A stretch of 64,000 nucleotides of DNA, from the NCBI GenBank assembly GCA_001599815.1, contig BCIA01000003.1, positions 682,001 to 746,000 of the forward strand, written 5' to 3'. The notes under the pieces are model-generated. The model saw only the letters and a program-made list of their open reading frames with translations. It had not been told where the DNA came from and ran no database searches. Of the stretch, positions 43,404 through 53,247 are shown piece by piece. How positions within the stretch are numbered: the stretch's first letter is position 1; every line of letters begins with the position of its first letter. Source of the stretch: Furcasterigmium furcatum. Taxonomy: Eukaryota; Ascomycota; Sordariomycetes; Glomerellales; Plectosphaerellaceae. Made by a program: the position numbers and the translations under genes.

Positions 43404-44704
43404 TGCGTCCGAGGAGTACAGGGCAAGATCCGTCACGCAGCAGGCTGGTGGTGATGAGCGCTTCCATCTCCCAGGCGGCGCCCTGACAGGCTGCAGTGCG
43501 GCCTTTATAGGCGCCATGATGCATGTCCTTCATCCGGCCTCGGAACAATGCCCGAGCACCACCCACTTCACCATTACGCGATGTCCGTAAGAAGAAGCTG
43601 GGACCAGAAGCGAGGGGACTCCTCCTGCACAAGCGAGCCACTCGCAGGGCGGTGATGTTGCTGGATGTGTCTCCACTCGAGATTATCAGATGATCAGATA
43701 AGATCAGATCAAGGGCATCGGCAGGGATTCTCATGGGTTTGGCGTAGTTGGCACATGGGGCGGAAGCGGGCCGACATGGACCCCTGGACGAGGAGCTGGG
43801 CTAAGCGGTTCGTGGCGGTAAAGCTTGCACGAATGGTGCTGCTTGGCAGGTCCAAGGCGCCAGGAACAAAGTCCCTTTTGAGGTCGAATGGCCGAAAGCT
43901 CGGGAGAGCGAAGGTGGATGGGAGGCCCGGGGGGGCGGGGGAGGCGAGATCAGAGTCCCCGGCGGTGGATTTGACGCTTCCGAACCCTTTCAATGGAGGC
44001 ACTTGGAAACTCCAAGAGTTGATATAAATCAAAAACTAGAGTACAAAAATGCCGGAGTCAATTGAGAGTCGTTGGCTATGATGGGTTGTGGCAAGTAGTC
44101 ATGGCCAAATAACCCGAATCTGTCGTACGAGAGCGGGCCAGAGGCTTGAACTAACGACACCCCAGTCCGTTCTCATGGAGCAATACGAGAGATGCGTCTC
44201 CGGAGCCGGCGCCGGCCGGATCATCGGGGACTCGGCTCGCCTCGGCGATCAGGCCTGTCAGGATTCCCTCTTCGCCGTCCTTGGAATATCGGTCTGAAAA
44301 TGCGCAAAATGTAAATCTTTTCTTGGTGATGATTGCTTTGCCCGAGAGCCGGCGACTTCGTAGCGAGTTAGATAGCGTCCAGACTGTGCAAGAATCTTTG
44401 GATGCTCACAGATTACATAACTGTGAGTCGCGTGGAATAGGTACTAACAGAGCTGCCTACTTTCACTGCCGTGGCCGCTTGTATACTGCCTCTGGAATTA
44501 TACATCACGAGATGAGTGACGACAATCTTCAAGAGTGTACAAACTCTTTTCAGTACTATAGGCATGTCGCTACCCAGGCCCAGCGGGCCCAGCCTACGTA
44601 GCCCCAGCTGCCACTCACACCACCTGGGCTACTGATCTTCTGTTTACCCCTTAAATGCCTCTCAGCGCCTCCGCCTCGACAGTAAGATTGGATGGTTCAA
44701 TACC
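43404..44704. other. Intergenic upstream of the protease gene
   Basis: No gene recognised. The first few hundred bases hold the protease promoter; the end is the 3' flank of the GH78 relic. Confidence 0.5.
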
Positions 44705-45330
44705 TCAGTCATAGAATTCGTGGATGCCTGATCCTACCACCTTGGTCTCGCCGCTTCGGGGCAGAGTGACAACAGCTCTGGAATTAGGGGGCACCTCGAT
44801 GCTCAGATGAAGTTCATCATCCTTCACCGACCACTTGGAACTGATCTTGCCATAGCCGCTTACAAACGTGGCATGGGCCTTGGTGATCCCGCCACCGGGC
44901 TGATGTTGACCGTCTTCCAGCCGGGCTCGCCCGGCGCAAGCCCACCGATAACCGCATGCATCCAGTCCGCCACGGACCCGAAGGCGTAGTGGTTGAAGCT
45001 CGTCATCATGTTTGGGTTGACAGTCACGTTTGGCAGCATGCTATCCCAGCGCTCGCAGGTCGTAGTGGCGTTTTGCATAACCGAATATAGCCAGGAGGGA
45101 TTCTCGGTGGCGAGTAGCATGTTGTAGAATGTTCAAGCTGCGAACGAGTAGCTCGGACTGGCTCCGCATCCCCATGAGATGCCCCGGACGCCGAACCGAC
45201 ACCGCCCTCCTTCGAATTGCATGTGGGTAGCGATAGAACTGCGCGAGTGGTGATGCAGCCGCCACTTGGTTCGGCTGAAGGTGCAAGCCCTGGCGGAATC
45301 TACTGCTAGCACTTCGTAAAATCCAGACAC
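44705..45330 (-). pseudogene. 5'-truncated alpha-L-rhamnosidase (GH78) relic
   Basis: The C-terminal third of a GH78 protein is clear on the minus strand: ENPSWLYSVMQNATTTCERW, then MMTSFNHYAFGSVADWMH and LAPGEPGWKTVNISP. After one frame change near 44888-44890 it continues in the next frame (GITKAHATFVSGYGKISSKW ... IEVPPNSRAVVTLPRSGETK) to the family-like end and TGA at 44705-44707. The break fits loss of one base from a G run. Upstream, an in-frame TGA precedes TFYNMLLATENPS and sequence to about 45330 is scrambled between frames. The catalytic (alpha/alpha)6 barrel is mostly missing, so the gene cannot be functional. GH78 enzymes remove rhamnose from plant polysaccharides and glycosides. 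Confidence 0.75.
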
Positions 45331-45608
45331 TCGCCATTCATCAAGAAGACATTCCTCGCAGAGGACTCCTGATCCAAGCTAATCACGTGCCCCGAACCGA
45401 CGACTATACATAAATACCTACCAGACATTTCACTTGGTATGGTGTCTCTTCTGCGCCTTTCTGCTGGAGGGGCATGTGGTCGACCACTGGTTCACCATCG
45501 TCCTCGTCCGCTGTGGGGGTTTGATCAGGGACGATACATGCCGTTGGCCCTTTGGGGATTGGGCTTCAGGGACACGGGGATTCTACGATCGAGGGAAAAA
45601 AGCCTTAA

Positions 45609-45695
45609 ATGCCACACACTATCATGCCACACACTATCATGCCACACACTATCATGCCACACACTATCATGCCACACACTATCATGCCACACACT
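45609..45695. repeat. 15-bp minisatellite, 5.8 copies
   Basis: Perfect tandem copies of atgccacacactatc from 45609 to 45695, ending two bases before the minus-strand stop codon (45698-45700) of the flavin monooxygenase gene. The unit is five codons long, so it stays open in several frames. Confidence 0.97.
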
Positions 45696-45697
45696 GA

Positions 45698-47554
45698 TCA
45701 GTCCGTCTTGTTCTTCCGCGCCGCCACCTGCGCGTTCACCTTCTCGATCTCCCCTCTCGCCCCGTCCCACCGCTTCCTCTTCCCCTCGAAGACGCGCCAC
45801 ACAAAGGGCGTGTATATCCCGTCGGCCAGCATCGAGTAGAACCTCCTGTCCCGGAGCCAGAACCGCCACCCCGCCAGCCCCCAGCCCAGGTGCTCGCCGA
45901 CACGCGTCCCCGCCGCCTCGTCCGCCCACGCAACCCACTCGCCCTGCCGGACCCAGCCAGGGACGGCGCTCCCGCTCTCGGCGATCCCGCAGATGAAGTC
46001 GTGCTGGGCATCGACAGCCCGCGACATCTCCTCGGCGGACGGCAGCGGCGACGCGCCCTTCCACACCTGGGCGACGGCCATGGAGCAGAGATCGTACAGC
46101 GGGAACGCACCCGTCGCGAAGGCGACGGTGCCCATGAAAGCCAGCGACTGAGGGTGGTCGAGCGAGAAGACGTTCTGGTACAGGCGCGCCAGCGGCTTGC
46201 CGCGGGACCCGACGGCCGCGTCCCATCGCGGCGTGGTATGACGGGTCGGATCGACGGCGCGCTCCAGCAGGCCAAAATCTGTCTTGTAGCCGGTGCACCA
46301 GATGATGGCGTCGGCTTCGAGTTCCGTGCCGTCGTCGAGCTCGACGGTGCGAGGCCCAGAGATGCGCCGGATGCCCGGGACCGAGGTGATCTGCCCGGAT
46401 GCGAGGAGGTCGACGAGGTTGTCCGAGATGATGGGCACTGCGTGCTTGATGGGCGGCGCCGGGGACAGCCTCCACTCGGGGCGGATGTCGAAGGCCCGGT
46501 CCTGAAGCTTCGTGACCGCGGTGTTGATGAGGAAGTCGGCCACGCGGGGGAAATTGAGCTCGAGGAAACTCATCATGGCGACCTTGCGAGCTGTCAGTGT
46601 GTGGTCGAGAGGGGCGCCGTCAAGGACCCTGGGCATCTGAGATTGTGTCAGTCAGTCAGCGGAGCTTGATGGGACAACACAAGGAACCTGCCACCAAGGC
46701 GCCGTGATTGTGGGATATCCAGATCTTGTCAGCGTGGCCACAGAGGGCGGCCGCAGTATCGGCGCCGGTGTTTCCCATGCCGACGACTACGACTCGTTTG
46801 CCTTTGAACAGCTCTGGACTGGATGAAGTCAGATACGGCGATGACTCTCAATCAGAGAGCATGCAGCTCACCGCTTAAAGGCGCGCGAGTGAAGGACCTC
46901 GCCTTGGAACGTGTCAATCCCCTCGACCTGGGGCACGTGAGGGCGCGAGTTAATGCCCGCAGCCATGACGACCTTTTCAAAGTACTGCGGGTCGTCGCCC
47001 TCGATGTCGACGATCCAACGGTCATTGGCGTCGTCGCGCCGCACGCTCGTCACCGTCGTGCCGAGGCGCAGCCTCTTAGCGAGGTCAAAGTGCTCGACAT
47101 AGGCCTCGAGATAGCGCTGCACGTGTCCGGCAGTGCAATGGCTGGGCGTCTCGTCGGGGAAGGGGAAGTCGGTGAAGCAGCCCTAGACGCGATGTGAGCT
47201 ATGGTGCGGCGGTGAGCTGCGGTTACGTGTGCTCACTCACCCTCTCCTTGGAGATGTTGATGACGGTCGCTGTCGGGGAGTAAGCAGCCGCTGTAGACGG
47301 GGCTTGCGCAGATGACCGGCGAACTCACTCGGGAGCACCGAAGTCTGGTCCTCGTCGGTGTAGTGCCAAAGTCCTCCCACGTAGGCGTTGCGATCGAAGC
47401 CGGTGACTTCAAACCCCTCCTCAACGAGGTTCTTGGTGGCCACGAGGCCGAGGACCCCTACACATGTCAGCTTTTCCGGACATGGAGCTGACGCTTGTCA
47501 AGATGCGTGCGTACCCAGCCCGATGACGGCGACTGTTGGTGGGTGGCTGCTCAT
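45698..47554 (-). CDS. FAD/NAD(P)H flavin-dependent monooxygenase (FMO type)
   Basis: Six exons on the minus strand: 47554-47515, 47457-47329, 47269-47241, 47182-46872, 46818-46692 (or 46695) and 46636-45698. They give 524 (or 523) aa. The first Rossmann site is VAVIGLGVLG at the N-terminus, with an Asp at the end of the second strand (GFDRNAYVGGLWHY). The family marks CFTDFPFPDE and VQRYLEAYVEHF follow. The NADPH site is GKRVVVVGMGNTGADTA and the late ATG-type motif is DAIIWCTGYKTDF. Such enzymes hydroxylate N or S atoms or do Baeyer-Villiger oxidation; substrate unknown. The last intron has two possible donors: GT at 46694, or a GC-AG donor at 46691 that keeps the conserved HGALVMPR. No signal peptide; cytosolic or microsomal. 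Confidence 0.88.
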
Positions 47555-48910
47555 GATGTTGTTTTTGGTGACTGGACTCGACGGCTTCAAAAGGCTGGCG
47601 CCCGACGTCTGAGAGCACCCGGTTGGCCTTTATGCACGGGAGCAGACCGGAGACTTGGCCGGACCCGATGCCGATCGGCTCGGCGGGAGCTCCTGGGCCC
47701 TCCCTGCCCTGGCCTGAGGACATGTTCTATGTGGATCAGTGGCGTCCCCGGCGTGATGCTCATGGGGACTGATGAGATTGATAAGATGCAACGGCGACAG
47801 CTCACTGGCGGAGGAGGCGAGAGGGCGACGCCGCCATGGGCCCATCGTGTGTCGCCGGTTGAATGGGGACCCAACCTCGTGTTTGCCCATGCAGCCCGTG
47901 GTGATCATTCCTTGTTTCTCGAATGATGGAAGTCTGGGGTGTCGTCGTGGTCAAGTGCAGCCTGTTTCTTTCGTATGCCATCGTGAGACCTTTCCGACCG
48001 CAAATCCGCAAGTGTCCCGAGACAAAGTAGCCAATGCTTAGATGGATGCAAATGATTGAGACGGAGACGGAGACGTTGAAAGACCGGGATAGTGGGCGAT
48101 CCCATCCAGGTGGACATATTGACTGCGCGGATGCTTATTACTATCACCAGGAAAGATTGGAACCACACCGCGGAAGGTCACGCGGCGGAGGCAGCTGTTT
48201 TGCTCAGCTGAGGTACACTGTAGACCTGACTTCCGGGGTCGAGAGCATAGGGCGCGCGGACGGGCGAGCACGCCCCTGAGCTGAATCCTGAGCGTCAATC
48301 ATCCCGACCATCTGGCTGGGACTTGGCGACGATCATCGCCAGGGTGACTCGAATTGGGTAGCTACCGAGCCCGTCGAGGAGCGACATCTCCAGTTCCTCG
48401 TGTCTCCCGTTGAACGCCAACAGCCCGACCACTAGGTCAACTCGTTGAGATGCAAGAAGGATGGACTGAGTTGTGGGAGTCAATGGTCCAGAACAACCCA
48501 CCCGTAATGCCTTCTTCACTTGGAGTAGACGAACTTGACGAGTACACATAGCCAGACGCAAATTGCCAGGAAAATTGTCAACGTCATTCGTACAGCTGGA
48601 GGCAGCCGCAGTGCAGCCCGACACGACTTTACCGGGCCTGAGATGGTGCGTCTACAGCGAGAGTCAGCTGAGAGTCTGGCCTTGCCCACAGCTGAACCCG
48701 GGAATCTGGGCCTCTGAATTGAGTTTGAAACAAGGGCACGATGCTGGTACTAGTATGTCTCTGAAGGGACAGCTGAGACAATGGCCACTTGGTGCCTATA
48801 AGAAAGACGATGGCTTCCCAATACGCGAGGAATCGTCGCAATATAAATCACAATCATCCACGACCCCTTTCTTCAGTTTTCGACTAGCTGCTCTCGACTA
48901 AACCGCCACC
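47555..48910. other. Intergenic between divergent FMO and knottin-like genes
   Basis: No gene recognised. It contains the FMO promoter at the left and the promoter of the secreted protein at the right. Confidence 0.5.
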
Positions 48911-49624
48911 ATGAGAACTCTTGCTGTTGCATTTCTCTTCCTCCAGCCGTTCCTGCCGTGGGCTACTGCATCAAATCTCGCGGACGGCTCGAGTCTTCAG
49001 AAGCGTGGCGACTGTGACAGGATTCGCGATGTCGTCGAAGCCCTGGGCCGTGTGCCAAACCCAGCAGACCTCTGCGCGCGTCTCGCGCACAAGCCACATG
49101 CAACGACAGTGTTCGTCACCACCACCGCGACCAGGTAAGCAGCTCTGCCGCCCGAAACCAGCGAGATACCGGTGACAAACATTTCCTGCAGGACAAAAAC
49201 CGTCCACGAGAAGACAACAGTGACCCAGGCGAGCTGTCCCAGAAAGGGACGTCACCATAAGGCTGTCGACGGGGATGGAGACATGCCCGTCCAGCCGCGG
49301 GAGGCCGACGGTGCCGCACTGCCGGCCGACTTGAGAAAGTATGGCGTTAATAAGGTCAAAGAGGCCTGCGAGTGCTTCTCAGGACGACATCAGAAGACCG
49401 TCACAAAACACGTGCATGCACCGACAACAGTGGTATGTTGTCCCTGCTCCTGGGCAATGAGCCTCTCTCTGTTCTTTTCTGACTTGCGTTAGGTAGTCGC
49501 CGTGACGAAAACAAAGACCGACTGTGTTGTCGCGACGTGTATAGCCAACGGCGTGCGTTGTGACGTTAATAACCCGGGTGCGTGCTGCTCGCGTACTTGC
49601 AGCGTTGCGCGAGGATGCATCTAG
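48911..49624 (+). CDS. Secreted protein with a C-terminal knottin-like cysteine module
   Basis: Three exons, 48911-49134, 49192-49432 and 49493-49624, encode 198 aa; start context is ccaccATGa. A signal peptide (about 1-20) is followed by a probable Kex2-type site (LQKR, about residue 32) and a Thr/Lys-rich linker with few cysteines. The last exon encodes a compact module with seven Cys. Six of them have the spacing C-x6-C-x7-CC-x3-C-x5-C (residues 171-197), typical of an inhibitor-cystine-knot fold. This layout (signal, propiece, knottin) is that of small secreted fungal proteins that act outside the cell, for example as candidate effectors or antimicrobial peptides. Function is not known and no specific family is recognised. 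Confidence 0.78.
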
Positions 49625-50175
49625 TTGGCGGGAGCGCGAGCGGACGCATGGTCCTGGTATAGTAGAGGGAGTAGAATTCGAATTGGTATTGCAGTCTACT
49701 TGGAATGATGTATCAGAAATGTGTAGAACCGGGTTCAGAATTATTCCCCTCCCGGCATCTGTGGCCAAGTGTTGGTTGTGAGTGCAGCGGACGGCTTGCG
49801 ATAACTACATCTCAACAACATTCTGGGCCAGGGTCAGGCCGAACACCGCTGGGCCATCTTCATGGTAAGCAGCGGCATCCCTGTTTCAATAGCTCACGGA
49901 GACCTGGGACAAGAAGCGATCGGTTACCGAGACGTTGATCAATGGTGATGGGCACTTTTCACAATGTGGGTAGACCAGCGAGGTGACGAGCAAATATATG
50001 AACGCAACTGTAGTATTGAGTACCTAAAAGAACGTGCAGTCTTGCGCAAACCGAGCATACCATCCAAAGCAAACCACAACAAAGCCAAAGCGTAACAGAG
50101 ACGCAGCCAAAACATAGTCTAGACGCTACCCATCTCAATGCTCCGTCTGATGCATTGCTGAAGTGCGAGCGAGTT
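49625..50175. other. Intergenic between convergent secreted-protein genes
   Basis: No gene recognised. Confidence 0.5.
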
Positions 50176-50547
50176 CTAGATTGGGGTCGACTTGGGGCAC
50201 TGTTCGGGGGTGTCCGCGCAGGTGTAGAGAGTGCAGCAGACCTGTCCGGGCTTGCAGAAGAAGGAATCTCCGCACTTGGGCCCGAAGGTAGGCTGAGATG
50301 GGGGAGGAGTGGTGGAGGTCGTGACCGTGGCCATGGTGGTAGTCTGCCACGGAAGAGGGGGGCAGGTCGTGCCGGCCGTGCACTGGAGGTACTCCTGGCC
50401 GCCGCTCAGGATCGAGCAGCAGAGAGGCGCATCCGTGGGGCAGACCGTGTCGCCGCACTTGTTGGGGTAGGGGTTGTTTGGGGCGGCGACGACAATGCCA
50501 GTGAGGGCGAAGGCGACGATGGCGGACTTGGTGATCGAGGCGTACAT
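50176..50547 (-). CDS. Small cysteine-rich secreted protein with two related modules
   Basis: Single exon, 123 aa from ATG 50547. A longer in-frame extension to 50730 lacks any reason to be coding and would bury the signal peptide, so 50547 is preferred. The signal peptide (1-22) ends VVAA. The mature part has two six-cysteine modules, each opening KCGD: residues 30-62 (C-x4-C-x6-CC ... C ... C) and about 91-118 (C-x5-C-x5-CC ... C ... C), joined by a Thr/Pro/Ser-rich linker. The similar opening and CC pair suggest internal duplication. Small secreted proteins of this kind are typical effector or wall-protein candidates; no family is recognised with confidence. Confidence 0.8.
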   Translation of the reverse strand: MYASITKSAIVAFALTGIVVAAPNNPYPNKCGDTVCPTDAPLCCSILSGGQEYLQCTAGTTCPPLPWQTTTMATVTTSTTPPPSQPTFGPKCGDSFFCKPGQVCCTLYTCADTPEQCPKSTPI

Positions 50548-51841
50548 GTTGAAGGTGGTAAAAGTTGAAGTGATGAGTTGGTGTTGGAGGAGTGTTTGCT
50601 GGTGATAGAAGTTGTATGTGAAGGGTTGACTGAATGTCTTGGTGTTTGTTGTGGAAGTGTTCTTTGAACTGTGTGTGTGATGATGATGCAGAGAAGACAA
50701 CCAGACTGATGGAAGGAAATGCGAGTTCATTTATACTTGAAATCAGGACCGCAGAGCAGTATTCGACTCCAGGGAAAAGAGATAAATTTGGAAGACACTA
50801 TCATCACTACACGCTTGAACATCGCTGGAATCCGTGGCAGGATGGAGAGACCGAAGCAATGATTCTAAACTGAGAACTGTGTAATGATGGAATTCTGGTG
50901 TATTGTCGGCCTTGACCGAGCCTTTGGGACGTAGCGCTCAGAGTTTCCAGGGGCCGACTACGGTGCAACGTCGGCCAGGTGTCTAAAAAAAGGATAAATG
51001 GTCAAGCTCCATCCATAAGGTGAATTGGATCCCCGCGGACGACCCTGCACTTCAACGGTCCTGCCGAGCGATTTAGGAGACGGGGCCGCCGGTAGTGGCT
51101 TTTCCCGGGTGGTGAAAGGGGGAGGTGAACCAGCTCCGCGGGAGCTCCGGTGGCGACTTGAGCAGCTGAAAGCAGACACCAACCATGTAGCGTGCCTCCG
51201 TCGCCAGACCGGCTCATAAATCACAGACCGTCCGAAGGTGCACGAACTCTATGATTGGTTACCGACTTGAAGGGGGGAGCCCCTCCCGCAGTTCGCGTTC
51301 GGCTTCGCTCATTCCGCCTCGTGGTGTTCCCCCTGTCGAATGATTCCTGCGTCATGGTTCAAAATAATCACGGCTTCGAACATAATTAGAAGGAATCAGC
51401 TCACTTCTGTAAAGGGCCGTATTATAGGCAATCCCGAAAGCGATATCAAATGAAGCTTCTCCGAGATTATATCGGCCACAGCGAGAGAAGCCCGTTTGAC
51501 AGCAACTTCATCAAACGATGGACCTGGAAAGGCCGTCGTCCAAACATCACCACCGCGCCGATGAGAAGCCGTGCGGCCGGGTGAGAACCACCATCACTCA
51601 GCTCGCCTGTTAGGTCTTCCCGGGGTGATCGGGTTGATATTTTACGCAACCTTGGACGGATGACACGTACTACATCTGAGTCTTCAGAGGAACAAAGGGT
51701 TACTCTTCCTCCACGGATGATCTGACATCCGGTTTCTTAGCCTACAACTGTACTCCTAGTGTTGGATATTTTGCTAATCAATGCTACGAGCAACAGGTTA
51801 TGGCATATTTGTCTGCAGAAAACCCTCGGGCCTGTTCTGCA
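50548..51841. other. Intergenic
   Basis: No gene recognised. The first ~200 bases are promoter and leader of the minus-strand cysteine-rich gene. Confidence 0.5.
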
Positions 51842-52807
51842 CTAGACTGCCACTATCCCAACAATACCGGCCATGGCCAGCACGAGGCCCATCCCCGGTG
51901 GCCACAGACCACTGCCGGCGGACGGAGGAAACTCGCCCTCAGGCTCACGGCTTCCTTCAGTGACGTTAGTTGGCGTTAAGCAGATGACCTCTGCATTCCA
52001 TCCTGCCGAGTTCCGCTCGCGGGTTGTGATGAGCAGCGGCACCGGCTGGTTTACCCGCAAGTCGTACGTGTCGAAGGAGTCCCTCGACCCGTCGGGCGGG
52101 AGGATGCCACTGCCAACCATGATGTCGTAGGTGCGGTAATCCCCCGGGAGGTCGACACCTGGGATGTTGTCCACGGTGCACCTCGAGTCGGAGAAGTTGC
52201 TCGGTGCGGCTATGGGGCTTCGTGTAAGTCACTCTCACTCCGAACAGACAAATCATAGTACTGCTGCGGACGTACCTCGGCCAATCCAGATGCCAGAGCC
52301 ACATGCATCCTCGACATCTACCCTAGGACAGGAATTGTCGGCCGGCGGCGGCGCTTGCTGCAAAGCTCTGATGCACTCGTCGTCCAGCACGCCACTGCAT
52401 GACGGATTCCCGTCGCCCGGCTCGGCGTCCGAGGTCTCGTTCCGGCCATGCATGAGGTACACGCAGTAATCGGTCTGGTTGCCTCTCTGGGAGCCGATGA
52501 AGCTCTCGGGCACGCTGAGGAAGGTGGCGAGAGTCTGCATGGTGGCCCACGGGCCGAAGACGAGGTTTTCGCGGCGCTGGTCGATCAGGCCGTATGAGAG
52601 GTGCCATTCGTCTTGACCGTCTAGACGGAACACCGTGCTCCCCGTCGAGTTGAAGGCGCCGGCGCCGCTGACAATGTCCTGGACGTGCATCCCGCATCCC
52701 TCCATGGAAGAGTTGGTACTGGTCTGGGCCACGGTCGGCGAGACTGCGATGGTAAGTGCCAAGGACATGGCGACCAAGAGACTGTGGGTTGCCCCGTCGA
52801 AACTCAT
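51842..52807 (-). CDS. Secreted, probably GPI-anchored protein of unknown function
   Basis: Exons 52807-52276 and 52209-51842 on the minus strand (66-nt intron) encode 299 aa. A signal peptide (about 1-27, ending TVAQ) precedes an ectodomain with paired cysteines (EGCGM, DYCVY, PSCSG, DECIR, NSCPR, DACGS, SRCTV, VICLT) and several N-glycosylation sites (NSS, NST, NQT, NET, NFS, NVT). The tail is hydrophobic (GMGLVLAMAGIVGIVAV) after a Gly/Ser-rich region, consistent with a GPI anchor. No catalytic motif is visible. It is the third small secreted protein gene in 4 kb. Confidence 0.8.
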
Positions 52808-53247
52808 CGTGATGCTGGAATGGTATTGCTTCGGGTTCGTTGACTCAGCAGGACAAGCCGACCGATCATTCGAAAGGTCCAACAGACCTTTTATAGATGG
52901 AGTGAGAATATTCCAAGCAACGTCATTCTGTGGAATTTAGACGGATAATCAACCAACGGCCTCCTCAGTCGCAGAGGCATCCGTGCCGAGAGCAAAGCCA
53001 AGGCCGCCAAACGCTGGGCGGAAGTGGAACTGTCTATCAGGGTGCTCGTGTGGAGTGAAATTCTCACGATGAGGCATACTCGTAAGTGTTTGTGACACTG
53101 GCTGCATTTTATTACGTTTCGATCTGGCGAGGGCTGGGAGTGCTGTGGTTGATGAGTTCCTGCACCAGCCTATAGAAGGGATCGTCTGTTCTGAGCGAGC
53201 CAGAGAGCCACCGAAGTCGCCCAGACTGAGGAGGGCCTGTTCTTTCT
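52808..53247. other. Intergenic between secreted-protein gene and ABC transporter
   Basis: No gene recognised. Contains the promoter of the gene starting at 52807 and the 3' flank of the ABC transporter. Confidence 0.5.

Noticed and set aside
45609..45695. CRISPR-like array
   Set aside because: Units are contiguous 15-bp copies with no spacers; it is a minisatellite in a eukaryote.
50548..50730. N-terminal extension of the 12-cysteine protein
   Set aside because: The in-frame extension is His/Ser/Thr-rich leader sequence; the signal peptide starts at the ATG at 50547.
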